Positions 1-8,707 are shown, numbered from the stretch's first letter. The stretch is 38,230 nucleotides of DNA from Syntrophus sp. GWC2_56_31 (GCA_001829875.1 MICN01000063.1:1-38230); one strand, 5' to 3'. Made by a program: numbers and translations. Notes: generated by a model from the letters alone, not told the origin.

Positions 1-2
1 AA

Positions 3-2051
3 TTCAATGCGGAGAAGATCACCAATGCCATTGCCAGGGCAGGGGCGGCGACCGGTGATTTCGATACCGCCGTTTCAAAAAAACTCACCATACGGGTTCT
101 GAATCTGGCGGAAAAGGTCTTTGACAGCCGGATCATCACCGTCGAAGAGATCCAGGACATCGTCGAAGAGGTACTCCTCGCTTCGCCTTATCGGAAAACA
201 GCAAAAGCCTATATTATCTACCGTGATCAGCACGCCCGCCTTAGAGAGATCACCAACAGGATGGAGGTGGATCTTGTTGATCACTATTTAAAAAAGACGG
301 ATTGGAAGATAAATGAAAACAGTAATATGGATTATTCTCTCCAAGGGTTGAACAATTATATTTCTTCAGAGGTCAGCAAGGTCTACTGGCTGAACGAAAT
401 CTATTCCCCCGAAATTCGCAGGGCGCATACGGAAGGGGATTTTCACATCCACGACCTGAGCCTGCTTTCGGTGTACTGCGTCGGGTGGGATCTCTTTGAT
501 CTTCTTATGGAGGGATTCAGGGGTGTTTCCGGAAAAGTGGAAAGCAAACCGGCCAAGCATCTCCGCAGCGCCCTGGGGCAGGTGGTCAATTTTTTCTATA
601 CTCTCCAGGGAGAGGCAGCAGGAGCGCAAGCCTTTTCAAACTTTGACACCCTGCTCGCCCCTTTCATCCGTTATGATAAACTGACCTATCCGGAGATCCG
701 GCAGGCGCTGCAGGAATTTATCTTCAACATCAACGTCCCCACAAGGGTCGGTTTTCAGACGCCTTTTACCAACGTTACGCTCGATATCAAAGTCCCAAGC
801 TATTACACCGACCGGAATGTCATCGTCGGGGGAAAACCGCAGAAGGAGACATATGGGGATTTTCAGGAGGAGATGAACCTCTTCAATAAGGCATTCCTCG
901 AGGTCATGGCAGAAGGAGACGCCAGGGGGCGCGTCTTTACCTTCCCCATCCCCACCTACAGCATCACGAAAAATTTCAGCTGGGATGATCCGAAACTCGA
1001 AGGATTGTGGGAAATGACGGCAAAATACGGGGTCCCCTATTTTTCCAATTTCATCAATTCGGACATGAATCCGGAAGACGCCAGAAGCATGTGCTGTCGC
1101 TTGCGGATCGACAACCGGGAACTCGAGAAGAGGGGCGGAGGGCTCTTTGGTTCCAACCCTCTGACCGGATCCATCGGCGTCATCACGATAAATATGCCCA
1201 GAATCGGTTACCTTGCCGATACGGAAGGGGCTTTTTTTGAACGCCTCGCAAGGCTGATGATGACGGCAAAAGAGAGTCTCGAGATCAAGAGAAAAGTTCT
1301 CGAGAAATTCACCGACGGGAACCTCTATCCGTATACGCGCTACTACCTGCGCAGCGTCAAGGAGAGATTCAACGAATACTGGAAGAATCATTTTTCCACG
1401 ATCGGCCTGGTGGGGATGAACGAGGCCTGTCTCAACCTCTTGGGAAGGAACATTGCCACACCGGAAGGACAGAATTTTGCCAAGACAGTCCTTGGCTTCA
1501 TGCGCGACCGTTTGATCCTGTTCCAGACGGAAACGGGAAACAACTACAATCTCGAATCCACACCGGCAGAAGGGACCTCCTACCGCCTGGCACGGAGCGA
1601 CAAGAGGAAATACCCGGATATTGTCTGTGCCAATGAGGAAAACTACCTGAAGAGTAAGGCCGAACCATTCTATACAAACTCCACTCAGCTTCCCGTCAAT
1701 TTTACCGACGACGTCTTTGAAGCCCTCGATCTGCAGGATGATATCCAGACCAAATATACGGGCGGAACGGTTTTCCATACCTATGCGGGAGAGCGGATTT
1801 CTGATCCGGGGGCGGTTAAGAGCCTTGTCAGAAAGATATGCGAAAATTATCACCTGCCTTATCTCACCTTTACCCCGACCTTCAGCATCTGTCCGTCGCA
1901 CGGGTATCTGAACGGCGAAAGCGAAACCTGTCCGGCCTGTCATGAGCGCTGCGAGGTCTACTCGCGGGTGGTAGGTTATCTCCGACCGGTCAAGCAATGG
2001 AATAACGGTAAGAAGGAAGAATTCAAACTGCGAAGGGTATACCGCTTCTGA
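3..2051 (+). CDS. nrdD: Anaerobic (class III) ribonucleoside-triphosphate reductase, 5' end outside window
   Basis: Reduces ribonucleoside triphosphates to deoxy forms without oxygen, using a glycyl radical installed by NrdG. The frame is open from base 3 with no stop, so the gene starts upstream; 682 codons are visible. The first ~85 codons read as an ATP-cone allosteric domain, with a VEEIQDIVEE helix and a YRDQHARLREI ending. A SMCCRL segment (Cys codons 1092-1097) fits the active-site cysteine region, followed by NMPRIGYL. The C-terminus has a zinc-type cluster (CPSHG, then CPAC and CEVYSR) and the glycyl-radical loop RVVGYLRPV, with the radical Gly codon at 1974-1976. The first zinc pair reads CPxH rather than CxxC; I recall this from one NrdD subgroup. 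nrdG follows after two bases. Confidence 0.96.
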   Translation, partial: FNAEKITNAIARAGAATGDFDTAVSKKLTIRVLNLAEKVFDSRIITVEEIQDIVEEVLLASPYRKTAKAYIIYRDQHARLREITNRMEVDLVDHYLKKTDWKINENSNMDYSLQGLNNYISSEVSKVYWLNEIYSPEIRRAHTEGDFHIHDLSLLSVYCVGWDLFDLLMEGFRGVSGKVESKPAKHLRSALGQVVNFFYTLQGEAAGAQAFSNFDTLLAPFIRYDKLTYPEIRQALQEFIFNINVPTRVGFQTPFTNVTLDIKVPSYYTDRNVIVGGKPQKETYGDFQEEMNLFNKAFLEVMAEGDARGRVFTFPIPTYSITKNFSWDDPKLEGLWEMTAKYGVPYFSNFINSDMNPEDARSMCCRLRIDNRELEKRGGGLFGSNPLTGSIGVITINMPRIGYLADTEGAFFERLARLMMTAKESLEIKRKVLEKFTDGNLYPYTRYYLRSVKERFNEYWKNHFSTIGLVGMNEACLNLLGRNIATPEGQNFAKTVLGFMRDRLILFQTETGNNYNLESTPAEGTSYRLARSDKRKYPDIVCANEENYLKSKAEPFYTNSTQLPVNFTDDVFEALDLQDDIQTKYTGGTVFHTYAGERISDPGAVKSLVRKICENYHLPYLTFTPTFSICPSHGYLNGESETCPACHERCEVYSRVVGYLRPVKQWNNGKKEEFKLRRVYRF

Positions 2052-2053
2052 AA

Positions 2054-2743
2054 ATGAAAATCGGAGGACTGCAGCAGGTTTCTCTTATCGACTATCCCGG
2101 AAAGATCGGCGCTGTCATTTTTACCCGGGGATGCAACTTCCGCTGCCCTTATTGTCATAATCCGGAACTGGTCGATCCGGATCGATACGGACCGATCATA
2201 CCGGAAGAAAGCGTTCTTTCATTTCTGGATAAACGCAGGGGAAAGCTGGAGGCCGTGACTGTGACCGGCGGAGAACCGACGCTCCAGCCGGACCTGGAAA
2301 AGTTTTTTGAGGAGTTGAAAAAAAGAGGGTATCTTACCAAACTGGACACCAACGGGTCGAAACCCGACATTCTCGAAAAAATGATCAGCAAGCGACTCGT
2401 CGACTATCTGGCCATGGATATAAAAGCGCCGCTGGAAAAATACCGGCAGATTGCTTCGGTGGAAGTCGATACGGCAAAGATCAAAAAAAGCATTGCACTC
2501 ATTATGGCGTCAGGGATCAAATATGAGTTCAGAACCACAGTAGCCCGGTCGCAACTTGGTCTTCAGGATTTGGTATCCGTTGCCAAATTAATCAAGCGAG
2601 CCCGCCTGTATGTGCTGCAGCCGTGTATCCCTATAAAGACGCTGGCCCGCCCCGTGCTTTCCGAGATACCCTACACGCCGGAAGAATTTTCCATCATTCG
2701 GGCAACCCTGGAAAAAGTATGCCCCCATGTGATCGTTCGTTGA
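2054..2743 (+). CDS. nrdG: Anaerobic ribonucleotide reductase activating protein (radical SAM)
   Basis: Uses a [4Fe-4S] cluster and S-adenosylmethionine to make the glycyl radical on NrdD. The 229-aa protein has the radical SAM motif CNFRCPYC (Cys27, Cys31, Cys34), then a VTGGEPTLQ segment typical of SAM binding. It begins two bases after the nrdD stop, so translation is probably coupled; the Shine-Dalgarno would lie inside nrdD and is weak. The length and the GGLQQVSLIDYPGK start match the longer NrdG type (COG1180-like) rather than the ~155-aa E. coli form. The 3' end runs directly into a large inverted repeat. Confidence 0.93.
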   Translation: MKIGGLQQVSLIDYPGKIGAVIFTRGCNFRCPYCHNPELVDPDRYGPIIPEESVLSFLDKRRGKLEAVTVTGGEPTLQPDLEKFFEELKKRGYLTKLDTNGSKPDILEKMISKRLVDYLAMDIKAPLEKYRQIASVEVDTAKIKKSIALIMASGIKYEFRTTVARSQLGLQDLVSVAKLIKRARLYVLQPCIPIKTLARPVLSEIPYTPEEFSIIRATLEKVCPHVIVR

Positions 2744-2864
2744 CGGCTTTGTAAAAAGGCCGGATGCTGCGTTACGCTTCATCCTTCGTCATTGCGGCGT
2801 ACGCCAAAGTACGCCTCACTCCTCAGGATTCGCGCGCCTTGCCTGCGGCCTTTTTACGAAGCCG
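2744..2864. repeat. 121-base inverted-repeat element, cloverleaf-like
   Basis: An 18-base arm (2744-2761) is repeated inverted at 2847-2864 with one mismatch. Between the arms are three smaller hairpins: GGATG/CATCC at 2762-2784, GGCGTAC/GTACGCC at 2796-2815 with a 6-base loop, and CAGG/CCTG at 2824-2845. It sits between the convergent nrdG and the M48 protease gene, starting immediately after the nrdG stop. It could act as a bidirectional terminator, a dispersed intergenic repeat (REP/MITE-like) or a structured RNA. There is no sign of tRNA identity elements. Confidence 0.7.
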
Positions 2865-2876
2865 TTATTTTTTGAT

Positions 2877-4289
2877 TCAGCGTTTCAGCGATTCGATCTC
2901 CTTGGTGATCTTCTGTGCTCGGGCCGCATCCGGCGGTACATACTTCATGGCTGCCTTAAAATGAAAAAGAGCGCTGTCCGTCTTTCCTTTTTTCTTGAAA
3001 TAGAGACCAAAATAGTAATGCGAATCTCCGAGCTGATTCACTTTGCCGTAAGCCATGGCCAGATTGTAAAAAGTCTCTTCGTCGTCCAAATGCTTTTCTT
3101 CGAGTTTCCTATAAAAACCGAGCGCGTTAGGTAAATCGCCCAGGGCCTCATACGTTCTTCCCAGGTAAAGGAAGGTGTCGGAGTCGTTCTGATTGATGCC
3201 GAGTGCACGGTTAAGTAAGGCGGCGGCGGCGGTTAACTGTCCGAGTTTATAGGAGGCAATTCCCATATCACGGAGAATGTCCGGATCATTGGGGGCCAAA
3301 CGCAAGGCTTTTCGAAACGTGTCGAGAGAATCATGGACCATTCCCATCCTGTCCTGCGTAACGGCCAGGCCATAGAGAGCGTCGATATCCCCGGGTTTGT
3401 CGTTAAGAATCGCTTTAAAATGTTGAAGGTTGTCTGAATCATTCGTCTTTTTATCGAGGAGCAGGATCGTCTGCACCCGCTTGAGATTTCCCAGGATGCT
3501 GTCTGCGCCTTTGCGGGTGTAGGTGGTCTGCAGCAGGGCGTCGATATAACGGGTTCTTTCGTCGGTTCCGGGGTGGGTAAGAAAGTAGGAGGGGATGGAA
3601 CTGGAATAGAATTCATAGCGTCTCATGATCTTGAGGAAATCGTATACGGCGCCGCCGCTGTATCCGGCTTCGACGAGATAAGATATACCCATTCTGTCGG
3701 CTGCTTCCTCATGCTCCCGGCTGTATTTGAGTGATAACGTCGTAGCCGTCGCGATACTAAAGCTGGTAATCGCCGCAGCGGCATCTCCGCTGCCGCCGAG
3801 AAAGGCCCCGGCCAGAATGGCCGCCAGTGCCGAAAGGCTTATCACCTTTGATTTGTCGATGATCTCGGAGATGTGCCGGCCGTTGACATGAGCAATTTCA
3901 TGGGCAAGAACCCCGGCCAATTGGGCTTCATTCTCAACCAGGTTGATCAACCCCTGATTCACATAGACATAGCCGCCGGGTGTGGCGAAGGCGTTGATGG
4001 CCGAGCTCCGAATGATCGAGAATTTAAATACAAAAGGGGCTTTGTCGCTGTGGATAAGTATCCGTTCGCCAAGAAGGGCGAGGTATGCGTTGGCCCGTTC
4101 ATTTTTCGAGAGGGCGTTTAGCTTATCGAGTTTTTCGTGGAATTCCTCCCCCAATTTTTTTTCTTCGGTGAGTGAAAGCGATGCCCGGGCCGACCCCTGT
4201 ATCGAATCCAGTGTCCCAAAAAGGAGAAAAACTACAAGAAATAGCGAAATCCTTATATGCCGATGATAGAAATGCACTGTTATTCTCAT
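2877..4289 (-). CDS. M48-family periplasmic metalloprotease with C-terminal TPRs (BepA-like)
   Basis: Predicted exported zinc protease of outer-membrane quality-control type. From the chosen start there is a signal peptide (basic MRITVHFYHRHIR, then a hydrophobic SLFLVVFLLF core). HEIAH at about residues 130-134 is the zinc motif, and Glu194 in EHEEAAD is the likely third ligand. A hydrophobic Ala-rich hairpin lies between them. The C-terminal ~200 residues are tetratricopeptide repeats. The frame extends to 4388, but the ATG at 4289 has GGA 7 bases upstream and gives a proper signal peptide. A possible -10 at 4352-4345 lies downstream of the 4388 start. Starts at 4301 or 4304 remain possible. 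The gene stands alone, divergent from the VanZ-like gene. Confidence 0.9.
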   Translation of the reverse strand: MRITVHFYHRHIRISLFLVVFLLFGTLDSIQGSARASLSLTEEKKLGEEFHEKLDKLNALSKNERANAYLALLGERILIHSDKAPFVFKFSIIRSSAINAFATPGGYVYVNQGLINLVENEAQLAGVLAHEIAHVNGRHISEIIDKSKVISLSALAAILAGAFLGGSGDAAAAITSFSIATATTLSLKYSREHEEAADRMGISYLVEAGYSGGAVYDFLKIMRRYEFYSSSIPSYFLTHPGTDERTRYIDALLQTTYTRKGADSILGNLKRVQTILLLDKKTNDSDNLQHFKAILNDKPGDIDALYGLAVTQDRMGMVHDSLDTFRKALRLAPNDPDILRDMGIASYKLGQLTAAAALLNRALGINQNDSDTFLYLGRTYEALGDLPNALGFYRKLEEKHLDDEETFYNLAMAYGKVNQLGDSHYYFGLYFKKKGKTDSALFHFKAAMKYVPPDAARAQKITKEIESLKR

Positions 4290-4344
4290 CCCATGTTCCA
4301 TCATGTTTCCGGCAACCGTGCCTCGCCGCCAATGGTTTTCTGCC

Positions 4345-4373
4345 ATTCTATACCTTTTGCTCGCGATGAGCAA
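4345..4373 (-). promoter_or_regulatory. Candidate promoter and operator for the M48 protease gene
   Basis: On the minus strand, TATAGAAT (4352-4345) resembles a -10 box. Just upstream is a 17-base palindrome, TTGCTC-N5-GAGCAA (4357-4373), placed where a regulator could block or help polymerase. There is no good -35 at the right distance: TTGCTC would leave a 15-base spacer. The same ten bases GGTATAGAAT recur at the opposite-facing promoter (4429-4438). Confidence 0.35.
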
Positions 4374-4407
4374 GAAGGATTGAAGCAACCAGCCCTCGAT
4401 CAGCGTA

Positions 4408-4438
4408 TTGTGGTAAATGGTTCCGTATGGTATAGAAT
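4408..4438 (+). promoter_or_regulatory. Candidate promoter for the vanZ-like/cmk/rpsA group
   Basis: TTGTGG (4408-4413), a 17-base spacer and TATAGA(AT) (4431-4438) lie about 50 bases before the VanZ-like start. The match to sigma-70 consensus is moderate (3/6 and 4/6). It is the best candidate in the 196-base divergent gap. Confidence 0.35.
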
Positions 4439-4485
4439 CGCGCCGCGATGGGGGTATGGACTTGAAAAGAGAGTTGCTTTACTAA

Positions 4486-4890
4486 ATGGAGAAATCATAT
4501 TTACGGCATCTGATTATCTACGGGGCGCCTGTCCTTGCGTATGCCGGGCTGATATTTCTGCTCTCTTCGGTCTCTACATTTCCGTATGTGATGCCTTCCT
4601 TCTTCGGCTTCGATAAACTGGCCCATTTCAGCGTATACTATTTCTTCGGATGTCTGATCTGCCGATGGTTTCTAGCAGAGAAGAATCCCTTTGCAAATCG
4701 TCACTTTTTTGCTTTGACCATTGTGATCGGAACCTGCTACGGGATCAGCGATGAATGGCATCAATCGTTCGTCCCCGGACGTGATGCATCACTGTGGGAT
4801 GTTATATTCGATGCACTGGGGGTCGTCATGGCCGCCGTCACCTATCCTTCGATAACAAAAAGGATACCTTTTTGGATGATATTTCTATAA
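4486..4890 (+). CDS. VanZ-like small membrane protein
   Basis: 134-aa integral membrane protein with about four hydrophobic segments. It has the VanZ-family signatures DKLAHFSVY (about residues 44-52) and DEWHQSFVPGRDAS (about 89-102). VanZ itself gives low-level teicoplanin resistance; chromosomal relatives like this have no firmly known role and should not be called resistance genes. It is the first plus-strand gene after the divergent region, 19 bases before cmk, so probably co-transcribed with it. Confidence 0.85.
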   Translation: MEKSYLRHLIIYGAPVLAYAGLIFLLSSVSTFPYVMPSFFGFDKLAHFSVYYFFGCLICRWFLAEKNPFANRHFFALTIVIGTCYGISDEWHQSFVPGRDASLWDVIFDALGVVMAAVTYPSITKRIPFWMIFL

Positions 4891-4909
4891 TATATTGAAG
4901 AGAGAGCTG

Positions 4910-5602
4910 ATGAGAGAAAAACCTATTATCACCATTGATGGTCCGGCCGGCGCCGGAAAAAGTACGATCGGCAGACTGCTTGCGGATTGGCTTTCTTTCC
5001 TCTATCTTGATACGGGCGCCCTTTATCGGGCCGTGGCCTATTATCTGACCCGCAAGGGATTCACGGGCGAGGAGAAAGAACTCACAGGGCTCTGTCGTCG
5101 CATGCATGTGAAGCTAAAGAACCAGGAGGGTGATCTTCATGTTTTGGTGGATAGTGAGGATGTGACGATGAAGATCAGGACCGAGCGGATCGGGCTTTTG
5201 GCGTCCAAGATATCCGCCATTCCGCTGGTTCGTGCACTCCTTCTTTCCGTGCAGCGCGATATCGCCATGGACGGCGGCGTGGTGGCGGAAGGCAGGGATA
5301 TGGGGACCGTTGTCTTTCCCGATGCAGAGGTCAAATTTTTCCTCGATGCATCGGTAAAAGAGCGAGCGGGCAGACGATATCACGAACTGTTAGAGAAAGG
5401 AGACGGCGTCGCTCTTCGGGATGTCGAAAGCGATTTACTCCTGAGAGACCGTCAGGACAGTGAACGACCTATTGCACCTCTCGTAGTGCCTCCGGATGCC
5501 ATCAGAATCGATTCTACGGACAAAACTATATCAGAAGTGGTTGATATCATGAAAGGCGCCATAAACCAGTGCTGGAATCGGCCAAAATTGCTTGATATTT
5601 AA
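4910..5602 (+). CDS. cmk: Cytidylate kinase
   Basis: Phosphorylates CMP and dCMP with ATP. The 230-aa protein has the P-loop GPAGAGKST near its start and the EGRDMGTVVFPDAEVKFFL segment typical of bacterial CMP kinases, and matches the usual ~225-230 aa. The frame can start with TTG at 4895, but ATG at 4910 follows a GAGAG Shine-Dalgarno-like stretch and gives the usual short N-terminus. It precedes rpsA, the same order as E. coli cmk-rpsA. Confidence 0.95.
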   Translation: MREKPIITIDGPAGAGKSTIGRLLADWLSFLYLDTGALYRAVAYYLTRKGFTGEEKELTGLCRRMHVKLKNQEGDLHVLVDSEDVTMKIRTERIGLLASKISAIPLVRALLLSVQRDIAMDGGVVAEGRDMGTVVFPDAEVKFFLDASVKERAGRRYHELLEKGDGVALRDVESDLLLRDRQDSERPIAPLVVPPDAIRIDSTDKTISEVVDIMKGAINQCWNRPKLLDI

Positions 5603-5654
5603 AAATCAGTGTGTTACGTTGCGATATGTATAAAACATAAAACTTTCAGGGGGT

Positions 5655-7439
5655 ATGGGTTTAATGGTTAACGATGATAACTTAATCTCAGATCAGGATG
5701 CAGGCGGGAAAGTCGAAGAACCGATTGGAGAACCACTTTCCGATCCTCTGACACAGGGGAAGGAAGAGAGCGAAGGATTTAAGGAGCTTTACGAACAGAG
5801 CCTGCAGTCCGTTCAAATGGGCGGCGTTTTATCCGGCAAGGTGGTGCAGATCAATGCGGATTCGATCATGGTTGATGTCGGGTGGAAAACGGAAGGATAT
5901 ATCCCTGCAAGAGAATTACGGGATGAACAAGGTAATATCTCGATTCGAGTCGGCGATGAGATTGAGGTTCTCGTGGATCGACGGGATCAGGATGGAAACC
6001 TCGTTCTATCGAGGGATAAAGCTGCCAAGATCAAGATCTGGGATGATGTGAAATCGGCATGTGAGAAAAATTCCCCCATCACGGGAATAGTGGTTGAAAG
6101 GGTGAAAGGGGGGTTGTCTGTGGATATCGGCATTCCTGCTTTTCTTCCCGGTTCTCAGGTGGATATTCGTCCGGTGCGGGACCTGGATCGCTATGTCGGT
6201 CAGTCATTCCAGTTCAACGTCTTGAAGTACGACCGAAAGAGAAATAATGTCGTCCTGTCGAGACGATCTATTCTGGAGAAGGAACACGAGGCCGAAAAAC
6301 ACGATACGCTGCAGAATATCGAAGAAGGAAAGATCGTAGAAGGCATTATCAAGAACATAACGGATTACGGTTTGTTCATTGACCTGGGCGGCATCGATGG
6401 TCTGCTTCATGTAACGGACATCTCCTGGGGAAGGATTACGCGTCCCTCCGATCATTTTTCCAAAGGGGAAAAGATTCGAGTACAGGTACTCGCATTTGAT
6501 CGGGAGAAGGAACGGGTGGCGCTGGGCCTTAAACAACTCACGCCGAACCCCTGGGAGACAATCAAAGACAAATATCCGATCAACTCTATAGTCGAAGGAA
6601 GGGTGGTCAATCTGACCGATTATGGTGTTTTTGTGGAGATAGAACCAGGCGTAGAAGGCTTAATCCATGTCTCCGAGATGTTCTGGACAAGGGAAATCAG
6701 ACATCCTTCAAAAATACTGTCCGTAGGCCAGAGGATCGGCGTCATGATTCTCGATATCAATATAGAAACCAAAAGAATTTCCCTAGGCTTGAAACAGACC
6801 ACGCCTAACCCCTGGGAGACCTTGAAAGAGAAGTATCCGGAGGGAAGCGTCATCAAGGGGATCATTCGCAACATTACGAATTTTGGTATCTTTGTAGGAG
6901 TGGAAGAGGGGATCGATGGTCTGATCCACATGTCGGACATTTCCTGGAAACAGCGGGTGAAGAATCCTTCCGAGATATTCAAGAAAGGACAAGAAATCGA
7001 GGCGATGGTACTCAACATCGATGTCGAGCATGAAAAGTTTTCTCTGGGACTCAAACAGATCGAAAAGAATCCCTGGGAGGAACTGAACGCCAAGTACCCG
7101 CCAGGGACTCCCGTCACTGGAAAGGTAACGAACATCACCGACTTCGGAATTTTCGTCGAATTGGAAGAGGGGATCGAAGGTCTTGTCCATATCTCGGAGT
7201 TGAGTTCAAAACGAGTGAAGACCTCTTCCGAGTTATTTTCTGTCGGCGATATGGTTTCCGCCATTATAAAGAACGTGGATCCGAAAAGCCGGAAGATACG
7301 CCTGAGCATCAAGGATTTTGAAGCGGGCGCCGATGGGCACGCGGCCCACCAATATATCAATAACAGGGAAAATGTCGGCTCCAGTCTGAGTAAAGCCCTG
7401 GCGGATGTCAAGGTCAAGATTCTCGATACGGAAGAGTAG
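5655..7439 (+). CDS. rpsA: 30S ribosomal protein S1
   Basis: Binds mRNA at the 30S subunit and helps initiate translation on structured or weak leaders. Six S1 (OB-fold) repeats are visible, starting at about residues 56, 140, 224, 308, 396 and 483. Repeats 3-6 share the TDYGxFVxxxxGxxGLxHxS pattern and LGLKQ ends, and are the best conserved. At 594 aa it is somewhat longer than E. coli S1 (557 aa), with an acidic N-terminal stretch of ~50 residues. An AGGGGG run sits immediately before the ATG at 5655. That spacing is short, so the in-frame ATG at 5664 may be the real start. Lies between cmk and sppA. Confidence 0.96.
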   Translation: MGLMVNDDNLISDQDAGGKVEEPIGEPLSDPLTQGKEESEGFKELYEQSLQSVQMGGVLSGKVVQINADSIMVDVGWKTEGYIPARELRDEQGNISIRVGDEIEVLVDRRDQDGNLVLSRDKAAKIKIWDDVKSACEKNSPITGIVVERVKGGLSVDIGIPAFLPGSQVDIRPVRDLDRYVGQSFQFNVLKYDRKRNNVVLSRRSILEKEHEAEKHDTLQNIEEGKIVEGIIKNITDYGLFIDLGGIDGLLHVTDISWGRITRPSDHFSKGEKIRVQVLAFDREKERVALGLKQLTPNPWETIKDKYPINSIVEGRVVNLTDYGVFVEIEPGVEGLIHVSEMFWTREIRHPSKILSVGQRIGVMILDINIETKRISLGLKQTTPNPWETLKEKYPEGSVIKGIIRNITNFGIFVGVEEGIDGLIHMSDISWKQRVKNPSEIFKKGQEIEAMVLNIDVEHEKFSLGLKQIEKNPWEELNAKYPPGTPVTGKVTNITDFGIFVELEEGIEGLVHISELSSKRVKTSSELFSVGDMVSAIIKNVDPKSRKIRLSIKDFEAGADGHAAHQYINNRENVGSSLSKALADVKVKILDTEE

Positions 7440-7457
7440 GCTGCCTAAGATCGCTTT

Positions 7458-8345
7458 ATGAGAAGACACCCCGTTATTTTAGGGTTCTGCATCTTGCTTT
7501 TTATCGGGGTCGTCTTTTTTGCCCTGGTTTTCGCTTTGGGTCTGCTCAAAGGAGACGGCAGGTCGCTTCATCTCCGCGCGAAAGTCGGTGTGGTCCGGAT
7601 TGAAGGGATCCTCATCGATAGCTTCGATATCATCGATCAGATAGACGAATTTGCGGATGATGACGGTATCAGGGCTGTGGTTCTGAGAATCAATTCACCG
7701 GGCGGCGGTGTCGCGGCATCCCAGGAGATCTATCAATCTGTCCGTGAACTCAGGAAAAGGAAAAAAGTCGTTGCCTCTATGGGGGCCGTCGCAGCGTCGG
7801 GTGGATATCTGATTGCCACCGCCGCAGACAGGATTGTGGCCAATCCCGGAACCATTACCGGCAGTATTTCGGCGGTGATGCAATTTGCAGACATTCAGGA
7901 GCTTATGAGGAAAGTCGGGGTCCGATCTTCCGTTGTCAAAAGCGGTAAATTCAAAGATATCGGCTCTCCCGTGCGGGAAATGACCGTCGAAGAAAAGCAG
8001 CTGATACAGGGTATTGTTGATGATATCTATGACCAGTTCACACAGACTATATCTGAAAATCGTAAAATCCCTCTGGGGGCAATCCTGAATCTCGCCGATG
8101 GTCGGATCTTTTCCGGTAGACAGGCCCTCACTGTAAAGTTAGTGGACGAACTGGGGGGGCTTCAGGATGCCGTTTTTCTTGCCGGTCGATTAGCGGGTAT
8201 GGAAGGGAAACCCGCTATTGTTTACGCGGCGAAGAAAAAAACCAGCCTCTGGAAATATCTGATGGAGAGCGCGGTATCTGCCTTATCGGGTAAAATCCAC
8301 GACAGCATTGCAGAGTCGCGAGGTGCGCAGTATCTCCTCCAATAG
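7458..8345 (+). CDS. sppA: Signal peptide peptidase SppA (S49 family)
   Basis: Membrane-bound serine protease that degrades signal peptides left in the membrane. One N-terminal transmembrane helix (about residues 7-29) precedes a single S49 domain. The expected catalytic Ser114 lies in GAVAASGGY. The expected Lys166 lies in SGKFKDIGS, 52 residues further on as in the short Bacillus-type enzyme. The 295-aa length fits this single-domain form, not the ~618-aa E. coli protein. It starts 18 bases after rpsA, so it is probably in the same transcript, and ends 14 bases from the convergent sigma4-like gene. Confidence 0.93.
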   Translation: MRRHPVILGFCILLFIGVVFFALVFALGLLKGDGRSLHLRAKVGVVRIEGILIDSFDIIDQIDEFADDDGIRAVVLRINSPGGGVAASQEIYQSVRELRKRKKVVASMGAVAASGGYLIATAADRIVANPGTITGSISAVMQFADIQELMRKVGVRSSVVKSGKFKDIGSPVREMTVEEKQLIQGIVDDIYDQFTQTISENRKIPLGAILNLADGRIFSGRQALTVKLVDELGGLQDAVFLAGRLAGMEGKPAIVYAAKKKTSLWKYLMESAVSALSGKIHDSIAESRGAQYLLQ

Positions 8346-8359
8346 CAGAGGAACATTTT

Positions 8360-8644
8360 TCAAATCATATCCCATTCGTTGTCGGGGGAGGCAAAATCGC
8401 GGAGCTGATCCCGCCTTTTTTTATGCTGCAATTTCTTTAGTGCCTTCGCTTCGATTTGTCTTATTCTTTCGCGAGTTACGCCCATCATTTCACCCACTTC
8501 TTCAAGGGTAAATGGACCAAAATTACAGGCGACCCAGGTACAATTGAAAAAGGATTCGTTTTTCAGGCGCCACTCACAGGTGGTATCTTGACAGATTTCA
8601 GTAATGAAAACGCCTCTCTTTTTACATTTATACAGAGTATTCAA
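8360..8644 (-). CDS. Small sigma-70 region 4-like DNA-binding protein with cysteine-containing N-terminus
   Basis: 94-aa protein. The C-terminal half ([19 protein letters not shown], then IEAKALKKL) is very close to the -35-recognition helix-turn-helix of group 1 sigma factors. There is no region 2, so it cannot be a full sigma factor. The N-terminal half carries five cysteines ([22 protein letters not shown]) that could bind metal. I chose the TTG at 8644 because AAAGGAG lies 9 bases upstream. The longer frame starts at 8707 inside a consensus -35 box and would be transcribed only in part. Its function is unknown; it may be an auxiliary regulator that competes at or modifies -35 recognition. 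Confidence 0.8.
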   Translation of the reverse strand: MNTLYKCKKRGVFITEICQDTTCEWRLKNESFFNCTWVACNFGPFTLEEVGEMMGVTRERIRQIEAKALKKLQHKKRRDQLRDFASPDNEWDMI

Positions 8645-8678
8645 AGTCCCCGTCTCCTTTTTCGTTTCATCTCCTATT

Positions 8679-8707
8679 AAGATAAGAATACCCCTTTCGT
8701 TTGTCAA
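8679..8707 (-). promoter_or_regulatory. Promoter of the sigma4-like gene
   Basis: Perfect -35 TTGACA (8707-8702), a 17-base spacer and TATCTT (8684-8679). Transcription would begin near 8672, leaving a ~28-base leader that contains the AAAGGAG ribosome site at 8660-8654. Confidence 0.65.

Noticed and set aside
636-1997. 453-codon open frame antisense to nrdD
   Set aside because: It mirrors the strongly recognisable nrdD coding frame, has low-complexity translation and no recognisable domain.
2744-2864. tRNA or tmRNA gene suggested by the cloverleaf-like repeat
   Set aside because: The outer stem is too long, and no TPsiC loop, anticodon arm geometry or CCA context is present.
6620-7417. 265-codon open frame antisense to rpsA
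   Set aside because: It lies wholly under the S1 repeats and is explained by codon use on the sense strand.
8645-8707. Longer N-terminus of the sigma4-like protein, starting at TTG 8707
   Set aside because: That codon is part of a perfect TTGACA box with a -10 17 bases on; a strong ribosome site instead precedes TTG 8644.
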